The notes below the pieces were generated by a model. It saw only the letters and a program-made list of their open reading frames with translations. It was not told the origin of the DNA and ran no database searches. Position numbers and translations under genes: made by a program. A DNA stretch of 64,000 nt, taken from Thioclava pacifica DSM 10166 (lineage in GTDB: Bacteria; Pseudomonadota; Alphaproteobacteria; Rhodobacterales; Rhodobacteraceae). The stretch spans positions 124,001 to 188,000 of the forward strand of contig NZ_AUND01000039.1 of the NCBI RefSeq assembly GCF_000714535.1, given 5' to 3'. Positions 25,415 to 33,672 of this stretch are shown one piece after another. Each line of letters opens with the position of its first letter. Position 1 is the first letter of the stretch.

Positions 25415-27064
25415 ATGCTGCGATCGCTGGATATCCGCGACATTCTGATCATCGAGAGGCTGGAGCTGGATTTCGGCCCCGGCCTCAATGTGCTCACCGG
25501 CGAGACTGGCGCGGGCAAGTCGATCCTGCTCGACTGTCTGGGCTTCGTGCTGGGCTGGCGCGGGCGGGCCGAGCTGGTGCGCCTGGGCGCCGATCAGGGC
25601 GAGGTCACGGCGGTGTTCGAACTGCCCGGGAGCCATCCCGCACGCGCTGTCCTCGACGAGGCCGGCATTCCTGTCTCCGACGAGCTGATCTTGCGCCGGG
25701 TGAATGCGCGCGACGGACGCAAGACCGCCTGGATCAACGACCGCCGGGCAAGCGGCGACGTGCTGAGGCAGGTCTCCGCCTCGCTGGTCGAGCTGCATGG
25801 ACAACAAGATGACGGGGGTCTTCTGAACGAACGGGGCCACCGGGCGCTGCTTGATCTTTTCGCAGGCCATGACGATCTGCTCGCGGCCAGCCGTTCGGCC
25901 TGGAAAGCCCGCGCTGCGGCGGCGCGCAAGCTCGAGGCGGCGCGCGTCGCGCTGGCGGCGGTGAAGGACGAAGAGGATTTCCTGCGCCATGCCGTCGGTG
26001 AACTCGACAAGCTCGATCCGAAACCCGGCGAGGAAGCCGAACTCGACAGCCAGCGCCGCCTGATGCAGGGCGCGGCAAAGATCCGCGAAGACGTGGCGCG
26101 GGCGTTCTCGGCTTTGGGGCCGGAGGGCGCCGAGGGTGCGATGCGCGATGCCGACCGCTGGCTGCAAGGGGCTGCGGACCGGGCCGAGGGGCGTCTGGAT
26201 GCGCCGCTCGAGGCGCTCGAACGCGCGCTTCTGGAACTGGGCGAGGCGGCGCAGGGGGTGGAAGAGGCGCTCGAGGCGCTCGATTTCGATCCACATGCGC
26301 TCGAGGCCTGCGAGGAACGCCTCTTCGCGATCCGGGCGCTGGCGCGCAAACATGGCGTTCTGGCCGATGAGCTTGGGACATTCGCCGACGGGCTGCGCGA
26401 GAAACTCGCAGCGCTGGATGCGGGCGAAGAGGGAATCGGCGCGCTGGAAGCGGCGCTGAGCCAGGCCGGGGCCGAGTATGACAAGGCCGCTGCCGCGCTG
26501 TCCAAAGCGCGTTCGGAAGCCGCTGGCAAACTCGACGCCGCGATGGCGGGAGAACTCGCGCCGCTGAAGATGGAACGCGCCGTGTTTGAAACGCGGATCA
26601 GCGACGGCGAACCGGGCGCGGAGGGTTCCGATACCGTGCGCTTCACGGTCGCGACCAACCCCGGCGCCCCGGCGGGCCCCTTGAACAAGATCGCCTCGGG
26701 GGGCGAGTTGTCGCGCTTCCTTCTGGCGCTCAAGGTCGTGCTTGCACGCGGCGCCGACACGCTCACGCTGATCTTCGACGAGATCGACCGCGGCGTGGGC
26801 GGAGCCACCGCCGATGCGGTCGGACGCCGCCTCGCACGTCTGGCCGAGGGCGCTCAAGTGCTTGTCGTCACCCATTCCCCGCAGGTCGCCGCCCGCGGTG
26901 CCACCCATTTCCGCGTCGCGAAATCGGTCAGTGACGGGATGACGACCTCGGAAGTCCGCGCGCTTGCCGAGGCCGAGCGCACTGACGAGATCGCCCGCAT
27001 GATCTCGGGCGCGGAAGTGACCGAAGCCGCCCGTGCTGCCGCGCAGGATCTGCTCAAGGGCTAA
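25415..27064 (+). CDS. recN: DNA repair protein RecN
   Basis: 549 residues. RecN is an SMC-like ATPase acting in recombinational repair of double-strand breaks. The N-terminal Walker A is GETGAGKS (about 29-36). The central region is long coiled coil, rich in Ala/Glu/Leu. The C-terminal ASGGELSRFLLALKVVL is the ABC signature, LIFDEIDRGVGG is Walker B and VVTHSPQVAARG the switch His. Its place directly after bamD suggests one transcript. Large open frames on the opposite strand across this gene come from GC-rich codon bias and are not genes. Confidence 0.95.
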   Translation: MLRSLDIRDILIIERLELDFGPGLNVLTGETGAGKSILLDCLGFVLGWRGRAELVRLGADQGEVTAVFELPGSHPARAVLDEAGIPVSDELILRRVNARDGRKTAWINDRRASGDVLRQVSASLVELHGQQDDGGLLNERGHRALLDLFAGHDDLLAASRSAWKARAAAARKLEAARVALAAVKDEEDFLRHAVGELDKLDPKPGEEAELDSQRRLMQGAAKIREDVARAFSALGPEGAEGAMRDADRWLQGAADRAEGRLDAPLEALERALLELGEAAQGVEEALEALDFDPHALEACEERLFAIRALARKHGVLADELGTFADGLREKLAALDAGEEGIGALEAALSQAGAEYDKAAAALSKARSEAAGKLDAAMAGELAPLKMERAVFETRISDGEPGAEGSDTVRFTVATNPGAPAGPLNKIASGGELSRFLLALKVVLARGADTLTLIFDEIDRGVGGATADAVGRRLARLAEGAQVLVVTHSPQVAARGATHFRVAKSVSDGMTTSEVRALAEAERTDEIARMISGAEVTEAARAAAQDLLKG

Positions 27065-27126
27065 GGCGCATCCTTTCCTGCCTGCGCCCCCCGATCGGCA
27101 TGATCACGCCAAGGGAAAACGCGCCC

Positions 27127-27186
27127 CTTCTTCTTGATGAAAGTATCTCGGGGGAGTCGCCGTCAGGCGACGGGGGCAGAGCCCCC
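27127..27186 (-). repeat. 3'-end repeat element (copy 1), CAAGAAGAAG / GATA-TTT type
   Basis: Read on the plus strand, the 27-base core at 27127-27153 differs by one base from the one at 39656-39682. A 6-bp hairpin (27156-27161/27166-27171, GTCA loop) and a GGGGGC-AGA-GCCCCC hairpin (27172-27186) follow. On the minus strand it lies at the 3' side of the SnoaL-like gene, so it probably acts as that gene's terminator or 3' UTR. The same order of parts recurs in the two copies near 39.6 kb. Confidence 0.7.
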
Positions 27187-27235
27187 TCTCTCACGCATGA
27201 TTGTCGCCAATCAGTGACGGGCGGTCGATCCCTCC

Positions 27236-27628
27236 TTAGACGGCTTCCACCACGAATTGCGCCGCGACGATCTCCCAGCCGGCATCCGAGAGCCCCAGTG
27301 TCGCCGCCAGCGTGCAGCCGATCCGGCCCGCATCCGAACCATCGGCATTCACGATCCCGGTCAGCACGAAACGTTGCAGGATCACCGCCGCTTCCGGCCC
27401 CACCGGGCGAAGCTTCGTCTTGCCGGTCACGAGCCGTGCCCGCGAGAAGGCTCCGGCCAGCTCACCCGCCAGAAGCTCCGCGATGTCCTCGCGCCCGCTT
27501 GCCATCCCGCCGGTGAGAGAGAGGAAATCGGCGTCGGGCGCGAAGAAACCCGCCAGCATCTGCGCGTCGCGCGCGCCCCAGGCCTTGGCGAAGGCGCGCG
27601 GCAGTTCTTCGGGGGTGTCAAAGCTCAT
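27236..27628 (-). CDS. SnoaL-like/DUF4440-type small protein
   Basis: 130 residues. The pattern LPRAFAKAWGARDAQMLAGFFAPDADF near the N-terminus and the central SGREDIAELLAGEL are characteristic of the NTF2-like superfamily, in the SnoaL/SgcJ-type (DUF4440) groups. The fold is a small alpha+beta cone that can be an enzyme or ligand binder; no clear catalytic residue can be named. The gene starts four bases inside the stop of the FAD-linked dehydrogenase upstream, so it belongs to the same transcript. It could be an accessory or detoxifying enzyme for that oxidase, but that is only context. Confidence 0.78.
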   Translation of the reverse strand: MSFDTPEELPRAFAKAWGARDAQMLAGFFAPDADFLSLTGGMASGREDIAELLAGELAGAFSRARLVTGKTKLRPVGPEAAVILQRFVLTGIVNADGSDAGRIGCTLAATLGLSDAGWEIVAAQFVVEAV

Positions 27629-29001
27629 CCGTTCTGCTCCACCAGTTTGCCGGGGTTGAGAATGTTTTGCGGATCGAGCGCGCGCTTGATCTGGCCCATC
27701 ACGTCCCAGCCCGCGCCATGCTCGTCGCGCATATAGCCCATCTTGCCCATGCCGATGCCATGCTCGCCAGTCACCGTGCCGCCCATCGCGAGCGCCCGCT
27801 CGGCCATCTTTGCCGCGACCGCTTTGGCGCGTTTGAACTCATCGCGGTCTTCGGGGTCGAGCAGCAGCACCGAATGGAAATTCCCGTCGCCGACATGGCC
27901 CACGACCGGGCCGATCAGGCCTGCGGCTTCGATGTCGTGCTTGGTCTCGGCCACGGCCTCGGCCAGCCGCGAGATTGGCACGCAGATATCGGTCACGAGC
28001 CCCATGCAGCCGGGCCGATGCGCGATCGAGGCGGGGTAGGCGCCGTGGCGCATCTTCCACAGGCGGTTGCGGTCCTCGGTGGTCGTGGCCCATTGGAAAT
28101 CGGCCCCGCCCATCTCGGCCACGACCTCGCCGAAGCGTTCCGAAGCCTCGGCGACGCCGCTATCCGAGCCGTGAAACTCGATCATCAGATGGGGTTTCGC
28201 GGGGAAATTCGTGCCATTGGCCTCGTTGAAGATCTGCGCGGTCAAGTCGTCGACGAACTCGATCCGCGCCATCGGGATGCCCATCTGGATCGTCAGCTGC
28301 ACCGTCTCGACCGCCGCTTCCAGTGTGTCGAAAGCGCAGACGGCCGACGAGATCGCCTCGGGCTGGCCATGCAGCTTCAGCGTCAGCTCGGTGATGATCC
28401 CGAGCGTCCCTTCCGAGCCCAGCATCAGCGCGGTCAGATCGTAACCGGCGGAGGATTTCTTCGCGCGGCTTCCGGTGCGGATGATCCGCCCGTCGGCCAT
28501 CACGACCTCGAGCCCCGCCACGTTGTCGCGCATCGAACCATAGCGCACCGTCGTCGTGCCGCTCGCCCGGGTCGCCGCCATCCCGCCCAAGCTCGCATTC
28601 GCGCCCGGATCGACCGGGAAGAACAGCCCCGTCGCGCGCAGATCGGTATTGAGCGCCTCGCGCGTCACGCCTGGCTGCACGCGTACCTGCATATCCTCGG
28701 CGAGCACTTCCACGACCTTGTCCATCCGCATCATGTCGAGGCTGATCCCGCCCCGGATCGGCAGCGCGTGGCCCTCCAGCGAGGTGCCCGTGCCCCAGGC
28801 GGTTATCGGCACGTCATGGGTGGCGCAGATCTTCACGATCTCGCTGACCTCCTGCGTGCTCTCGGGATAGGCGACCGCATCGGGCGGGCTCGCGGGAAAC
28901 CAGGTCTCGGACTGGCCATGCTGGTCGCGCTCGGCCTGGCTTGTGGCAAGTCGTTTGCCCAGAAGGGTTTCCAGCTCCGCCAATGCCTGCGCCAGTGCCA
29001 T
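27625..29001 (-). CDS. FAD-linked D-lactate dehydrogenase / GlcD-type oxidoreductase
   Basis: 458 residues from the ATG at 28999-29001, which has GGGAGAGG just upstream; a longer in-frame start adds 14 poor residues. The FAD_binding_4 (PCMH) domain shows YPESTQEVSEIVKICA, ITAWGTGTSLEGHALP and PGANASLGGMAATRASG. The C-terminal FAD-oxidase domain has HVGDGNFHSVLLLDP, TVTGEHGIGMGKMGYM and a terminal ALDPQNILNPGK. These mark the VAO family of quinone- or cytochrome-linked D-2-hydroxyacid dehydrogenases. D-lactate is the most likely substrate; glycolate is the alternative, as no GlcE/GlcF subunits are adjacent. It is coupled by a 4-base overlap to the SnoaL-like gene. Confidence 0.88.
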   Translation of the reverse strand: MALAQALAELETLLGKRLATSQAERDQHGQSETWFPASPPDAVAYPESTQEVSEIVKICATHDVPITAWGTGTSLEGHALPIRGGISLDMMRMDKVVEVLAEDMQVRVQPGVTREALNTDLRATGLFFPVDPGANASLGGMAATRASGTTTVRYGSMRDNVAGLEVVMADGRIIRTGSRAKKSSAGYDLTALMLGSEGTLGIITELTLKLHGQPEAISSAVCAFDTLEAAVETVQLTIQMGIPMARIEFVDDLTAQIFNEANGTNFPAKPHLMIEFHGSDSGVAEASERFGEVVAEMGGADFQWATTTEDRNRLWKMRHGAYPASIAHRPGCMGLVTDICVPISRLAEAVAETKHDIEAAGLIGPVVGHVGDGNFHSVLLLDPEDRDEFKRAKAVAAKMAERALAMGGTVTGEHGIGMGKMGYMRDEHGAGWDVMGQIKRALDPQNILNPGKLVEQNG

Positions 29002-29182
29002 ATCGCCTCTCCCTTTTTCAAGTCGCCCAAGCATTAGGCGCATCGCTTGCGAAGGGAAAGGGGCGCCAAAAAATGTCGGCGGTTTTTGTCTCGGATCAAG
29101 GATTTGTAACGTTGTCCTGCCTAGCTAGGGGCGCGCGATTTCGGCAGAGTTGCGCAAGGAACGGATCGCGAAGGAGACAGGG

Positions 29183-30571
29183 ATGATTTTCGAAAGCCGG
29201 AAATGGGAGGAAATCGAGGTCGGCCAGACAGCCGAGTTCAAGCGGCTCTGCACCGCCGACGATTTCTACGTTTTTGCCGCCGCTTCGGGCAATCACAACC
29301 CGGTCCATCTCGAGGCGGAGGATGGCGATGGCGACGGGGTCAAGGAAGCCTATGCGCCTGGCATGTTCGTGGCCTCGCTGATCACCGCCGTTCTGGGCAA
29401 CCTCCTGCCCGGTCCGGGCACGCTCTATCGTTCGCAGAGCTTGCGTTTTCATGACAGGGCGCTGGCCGGGGAAGAGCTTTGCGCCCGCGTTAAGGTGGTC
29501 GAGAAACTGGAAGGTGGCATTCTGCGGCTGGTGACCGAGGTGACGCGCGTCGGCGACGGCGCGGTGATCGTCGAGGGTGAGGCCGAAGTGGTCGCACCGA
29601 AGAAACACCTGAAATTCGATGCGCTTGAAGTGCCCGGCCTGATCTCGCAGCGCCACCGCCATTTCGAGAAGCTTCTGGAAAAGGCCGAGCCGCTGCCCGA
29701 TCTGGTCACCGCCGTCGTCTGCCCCGAAGAGCCGGTGTCGCTCGACGGGGCGATCCTCGCCGCCGAGCACAAGATCATCGAGCCGCTGCTGATCGGCCAT
29801 CCCGAGAAGATCATGGCTGTCGCGAAAGAGCTGGGCCGCGATGTGACCAAGTTCGAAATCCTGCCCGCCGAGACCGCCCGCGACGCCGCGCGCATGGCGG
29901 TGCAGCTGGTCAACGAGGGTCGCGCGGGTGCGGTGATGAAGGGGCACCTGCACACCGATGCACTGCTCAAACCGATGCTCGACAAGAATACCGGGCTGCG
30001 GGTGGGCAAGCGCTTCACCCATGTCTTCGTGATGGATGTGCCGGGCGTGGTGCATCCGCTGATCGTCACCGATGCCGCGATCAACATCGCGCCCGATCTC
30101 GAGACCAAGGTGCATATCGTGCAAAACGCGATCGACGTCGCGATCTCGATCGGGATCGAGGTGCCGAAAGTGGGCGTTCTGTCCGCCGTCGAGACCGTGA
30201 CGCCCGCGATCCCGTCCTCGCTCGATGCAGCCCTCCTGTCGAAGATGGCCGAGCGCGGTCAGATCACCGGTGGCGATGTCGATGGGCCACTCGCGATGGA
30301 TAACGCGGTCGATCTGGGGGCCGCGCGCACCAAGGGCATCCGCTCGGCCGTGGCGGGCCGCGCCGAGGTGCTGGTGGCACCCGGCATCGACTCGGCCAAT
30401 ATGCTGGCCAAGCAGCTCGCCTATATCTCCCATGCCGAAGGGGCGGGGCTGGTTCTGGGGGCGAAAGTGCCGGTGATCCTGAATTCGCGCTCCGATAGCG
30501 GCATGGCGCGGCTGGCCTCCTGCGCCGTGGCCTCGATCCATTACCACCGCACCGTGGGGAGCCGCCTGTGA
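29183..30571 (+). CDS. pta: Phosphate acetyltransferase with N-terminal MaoC-like domain
   Basis: 462 residues from ATG 29183 behind AAGGAGACAGGG. The N-terminal about 140 residues form a MaoC/hotdog domain (AAASGNHNPVHLEAE with the hydratase-2 type Asn/His, then APGMFVASLITAVLG). The C-terminal about 310 residues are a phosphate acetyl/butyryltransferase domain, with VKEGRAGA-like VNEGRAGAVMKGHLHTDALLK, TDAAINIAPDLE and TGGDVDGPLAMDNA. Such fusions are annotated as bifunctional enoyl-CoA hydratase/phosphate acetyltransferase. The Pta half would interconvert acetyl-CoA and acetyl phosphate; the hydratase activity is uncertain. The stop overlaps the ackA start (TGATG), so the two make an acetyl-CoA / acetate module. 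Confidence 0.9.
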   Translation: MIFESRKWEEIEVGQTAEFKRLCTADDFYVFAAASGNHNPVHLEAEDGDGDGVKEAYAPGMFVASLITAVLGNLLPGPGTLYRSQSLRFHDRALAGEELCARVKVVEKLEGGILRLVTEVTRVGDGAVIVEGEAEVVAPKKHLKFDALEVPGLISQRHRHFEKLLEKAEPLPDLVTAVVCPEEPVSLDGAILAAEHKIIEPLLIGHPEKIMAVAKELGRDVTKFEILPAETARDAARMAVQLVNEGRAGAVMKGHLHTDALLKPMLDKNTGLRVGKRFTHVFVMDVPGVVHPLIVTDAAINIAPDLETKVHIVQNAIDVAISIGIEVPKVGVLSAVETVTPAIPSSLDAALLSKMAERGQITGGDVDGPLAMDNAVDLGAARTKGIRSAVAGRAEVLVAPGIDSANMLAKQLAYISHAEGAGLVLGAKVPVILNSRSDSGMARLASCAVASIHYHRTVGSRL

Positions 30572-31737
30572 TGCGCGCGATCCTGACGCTGAATTCCGGC
30601 TCGTCCTCGCTCAAGCTGGGGCTGTTCTCGGAAGGGCTGGAGACGCTCGCGCTTGGCCATGTCGACCGGATCGGGCGGCGCGAAGCGGCGATGAAGCTCT
30701 CAGGGGCCGATGGTTCACCCCTGCCTTTGCCCGCCTCGGCGCCGGACGATTTCGCGACCAACGCGGCGGCGCTGCACACCGCGCTCGCGGCTTTCCAATC
30801 CGCCTTTCCGGGCCTCGAGGTGATCGCGGTCGGCCACCGGATCGTGCATGGCGGGATCGACCATGCCGCGCCCGAGCGCCTGTCCGAGCCGCTGATGAAG
30901 GAGCTCGCGAAGCTCGCCCCCTTCGCACCGCTGCATCAGCCGCATAACCTTGCCGGCGTGCGCGCGGCCGTCGATACTTTCCCCGGCACCCCGCAGGTCG
31001 CCTGCTACGACACGGCCTTCCATCGCGGCCACCCCTTCGTGAGCGACACTTTCGCCCTGCCGCGCCGCTATTACGAGAAAGGCGTGCGCCGCTACGGCTT
31101 TCACGGGTTGAGTTATGATTTCATCAATGGCGAACTGACCCGCACCGAGCCCGAGCTGCACAAGGGCCGGGTGATCGTGGCGCATCTGGGCTCGGGCGCG
31201 TCGATGTGCGCGATCGAGAATGGCCAATCCGTGACCTCGACGATGGGGTTTTCCGCGCTGGAAGGCCTGCCGATGGGCACCCGCCCGGGCGAGCTGGACC
31301 CCGGTATCCTCCTTTACATGATGGATCAGGAGGGGATGAGCGCGTCGGAAATCTCCTCGCTCCTCTACAAGGAATCCGGCCTTCTGGGCATGTCGGGCAT
31401 CTCCAATGACATGCGCACGCTGGAGGGTTCCGACGACCCGCGTGCAAAAGAGGCGATCGACTATTTCTGTTTCCGCATCAAGCGCCAGATCGGCGCGATG
31501 GCGGCGGCGATGGGGGGGCTCGACGGAATCGTCTTCACCGGCGGGATCGGTGAAAACTCGGCCCGGGTGCGCGCTCAGGCCTGCGATGGGCTGGGCTTTC
31601 TCGGGGTCGGGGTCGACGCGGCCGCCAATGCCGAAAACGCCCGCGAAATCGGCGCGGGCGAAGTCCGCGTTCTGGTGATCCCAACCAACGAGGAAATCGT
31701 GATCGCGCGGGCGGCGAAGGGGGTTCTCGATCTCTGA
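30571..31737 (+). CDS. ackA: Acetate kinase (acetate/propionate kinase)
   Basis: 388 residues from ATG 30571, overlapping the pta stop by one base; a GTG three bases earlier is possible. It belongs to the ASKHA superfamily: TLNSGSSSLKLGLF is the N-terminal phosphate motif, and GHRIVHGG and PLHQPHNLAGV line the acetate pocket. FDTAFH-type YDTAFHRGHP, the catalytic HLGSGASMCAIENG and VFTGGIGENSARVR complete it. It makes acetate and ATP from acetyl phosphate, or the reverse. A long palindrome follows at 31774-31835. The length is normal. Confidence 0.95.
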   Translation: MRAILTLNSGSSSLKLGLFSEGLETLALGHVDRIGRREAAMKLSGADGSPLPLPASAPDDFATNAAALHTALAAFQSAFPGLEVIAVGHRIVHGGIDHAAPERLSEPLMKELAKLAPFAPLHQPHNLAGVRAAVDTFPGTPQVACYDTAFHRGHPFVSDTFALPRRYYEKGVRRYGFHGLSYDFINGELTRTEPELHKGRVIVAHLGSGASMCAIENGQSVTSTMGFSALEGLPMGTRPGELDPGILLYMMDQEGMSASEISSLLYKESGLLGMSGISNDMRTLEGSDDPRAKEAIDYFCFRIKRQIGAMAAAMGGLDGIVFTGGIGENSARVRAQACDGLGFLGVGVDAAANAENAREIGAGEVRVLVIPTNEEIVIARAAKGVLDL

Positions 31738-31773
31738 GCGCAGGCGCTGGCGGCAGCTTTGGGACGCTCCGCG

Positions 31774-31835
31774 GGGGATATTTGGAGCAGTTGGAAAGGA
31801 AGACCCTTCCCATTCCAACTGCTCCAAATATCCCC
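31774..31835. terminator. Perfect 23-bp palindrome between convergent ackA and pepP
   Basis: The arms 31774-31796 and 31813-31835 are perfect reverse complements (23 bp) around a 16-base centre that can pair further (GGAAG/CTTCC). The arms contain ATATTTGGAGCAGTTGG. It sits between two convergent genes, 36 bases after one and 38 before the other, so a bidirectional terminator or 3'-end stabiliser is likely. It shares only the ATATTT core with the other 3'-end repeats in the window. Confidence 0.7.
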
Positions 31836-31872
31836 GCCGGAGGCATCCTTCGACTGCCGGATGCGGGCCGCA

Positions 31873-33672
31873 TCAGATCGGCGCGCAGGCTCTTTCCAAC
31901 CAAGCCTTCGCCGCATCACTCACCAGAGGCGCGATGCGGGTCTGAACCTCGGCGTGATAGGCGTTGAGCCAATCTCGCTCGTCAGGGCCCAGAAGCGTCT
32001 CGTCGATCAGGCGGCGGTCGATCGGCACCCAGGTGAGCGTCGCGAAGGAGAGCTGGTCGCGATTGTCGCCCTTGGGCGCGGCCTCTTCGGTGAGGATCAG
32101 GTTCTCGATCCGGATGCCGAATTGACCTTCGCGGTAATAGCCCGGCTCGTTCGACAGGATCATGCCGGGCTCGAGCGGCAGATCGGAGACGCGCGAGATC
32201 CGGGCGGGGCCTTCATGGACGCAAAGGGCCGCGCCCACGCCATGGCCCGTGCCGTGATCGTAGTCCAAGCCCTCGGCCCAGAGCGGCGCGCGGGCAAGCG
32301 CGTCGAGATGGGCGCCCGCGACCCCGCGCGGGAAGCGCGAGCGCGAAAGCGCGATCATGCCCTGCAGCACGCGGGTGAAGGGGCGTTTCGCATCGTCAGG
32401 CACCGCGCCCACGGCGACGGTACGGGTGATGTCGGTGGTGCCGTCGACATATTGCCCGCCGGAATCCACCAGCAGCAGCTCGCCCGGTTTCACGGGCCGG
32501 TTGGTGGCCTCGTTCACCCTGTAATGGACGATCGCGCCATTGCCGCCCGCGCCGCAGATCGTATCGAAGGAGATGTCGAGCAGCGAATTGGTGTCGCGCC
32601 GGAAACCTTCGAGCGCCGTGACCACGTCAATCTCGGTCAGCTGGCCCTTGGGGGCCTCGGCGTCGAGCCAGCACAGGAACTCGACCATCGCGGAGGCATC
32701 GCGCAGATGGGCGGCCTCCATGCCCCCAACCTCGGACGGGTTCTTGCGCGCTTTCGGCAGGATGCAGGGATCGCGCGCCTCAACGATCTTCGTGCCGTGA
32801 TCGGCCAGCAGCAGCGAGACGGCGAGCGGGGCGCTGTCGGGATCGACCAGCACCGGGCCTTCGATGGCCTCCAGCGCGGCAGTGAGGCTGTCGGTCGGCA
32901 GGATCGAGACCTCGGGGCCGAGATGGGCGCACAGGGTCTCGTCGAATTTGGCCGCATCGGCGAAGAGCTTGACCGTGGCATCCTCGAAGAGCACCGCGAA
33001 GGACTGCACCACCGGGTTGCGGGGGATATCGGCGCCGCGAATGTTCAAAAGCCAGCAGATTGAATCCGGCAAGGTGAGCACGGCGGCGGCGGCGTTCCGG
33101 GCGCGCAGGCCCTTGGCCAGACGCGCGCGTTTCGCCTCGGCCGTCTCGCCCGCGAATTCCGGCGGGTGGATGCGGGCAGGGGCGGCGGGCGGGGCAGGGC
33201 GGTCCTCCCAGACCCGGTCGACGAGGTTCGCGCTTTCCACCAGCGCGATGCCCGAGCCCTCCAGACCCTCGCGGATCCGCGCGATCTCGGATTTCGTGTG
33301 CAGCCACGGATCGAAGCCGATCTTGGCACCCGAGACCGCGTGTTCACGCAGCCAGTCGGCGGGTTTGACCTCGGGCCAGTTGACCGGAGTGAAGTGATCG
33401 AGCGCGACCTCGGCGCGCACCTGCACCCGATAGCGACCATCGACGAAGACGCCCGCGATCTCGGGCAGGGCGATGCAGAAGCCCGCAGAGCCGGTGAAGC
33501 CCGTCAGCCAGCCCAGACGCGCGTCGCACTCGGCGACATATTCGCCCTGATGGGCATCGGCACGCGGGATGATGAACCCGTCGAGCCCTGCGGCAGACAT
33601 GGCTTCGCGCAGGGCCGCCAGACGGGGCGGGCCCAGTTCGGGGCGCGATTGCACCGAGAAATCCTGAAACAT
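31873..33672 (-). CDS. pepP: Xaa-Pro aminopeptidase (peptidase M24B, long form)
   Basis: 599 residues. This metallopeptidase removes an N-terminal residue before proline in the cytoplasm. The three-domain long form is recognisable. Two creatinase-like N-terminal domains start with SRPELGPPRLAALREAM and GFIIPRADAHQGEY. The pita-bread catalytic domain follows, with VDSGGQYVDGTTDITRT (two metal Asp), GTGHGVGAALCVHEGP (His), ILSNEPGYYREGQFGIRIENL (Glu) and a final Glu in LI(L/T)EE. A C-terminal extension contains LTWVPIDRRLI, typical of the eukaryote-like branch. Its ATG overlaps the cobT stop by one base, so it is probably read through from cobT. Confidence 0.93.
   Translation of the reverse strand: MFQDFSVQSRPELGPPRLAALREAMSAAGLDGFIIPRADAHQGEYVAECDARLGWLTGFTGSAGFCIALPEIAGVFVDGRYRVQVRAEVALDHFTPVNWPEVKPADWLREHAVSGAKIGFDPWLHTKSEIARIREGLEGSGIALVESANLVDRVWEDRPAPPAAPARIHPPEFAGETAEAKRARLAKGLRARNAAAAVLTLPDSICWLLNIRGADIPRNPVVQSFAVLFEDATVKLFADAAKFDETLCAHLGPEVSILPTDSLTAALEAIEGPVLVDPDSAPLAVSLLLADHGTKIVEARDPCILPKARKNPSEVGGMEAAHLRDASAMVEFLCWLDAEAPKGQLTEIDVVTALEGFRRDTNSLLDISFDTICGAGGNGAIVHYRVNEATNRPVKPGELLLVDSGGQYVDGTTDITRTVAVGAVPDDAKRPFTRVLQGMIALSRSRFPRGVAGAHLDALARAPLWAEGLDYDHGTGHGVGAALCVHEGPARISRVSDLPLEPGMILSNEPGYYREGQFGIRIENLILTEEAAPKGDNRDQLSFATLTWVPIDRRLIDETLLGPDERDWLNAYHAEVQTRIAPLVSDAAKAWLERACAPI

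Noticed and set aside
23420-26908. Very long minus-strand open frame (over 1100 codons) opposite lpxC, bamD and recN
   Set aside because: It is a mirror of GC-rich plus-strand codons, with biased His/Arg/Ala composition and no domain, and it lies antisense to three well-recognised genes.
31774-31835. Miniature transposable element (MITE) from the perfect inverted arms
   Set aside because: No target-site duplication or recognisable transposase ends were seen, and the location between convergent gene ends fits a terminator.
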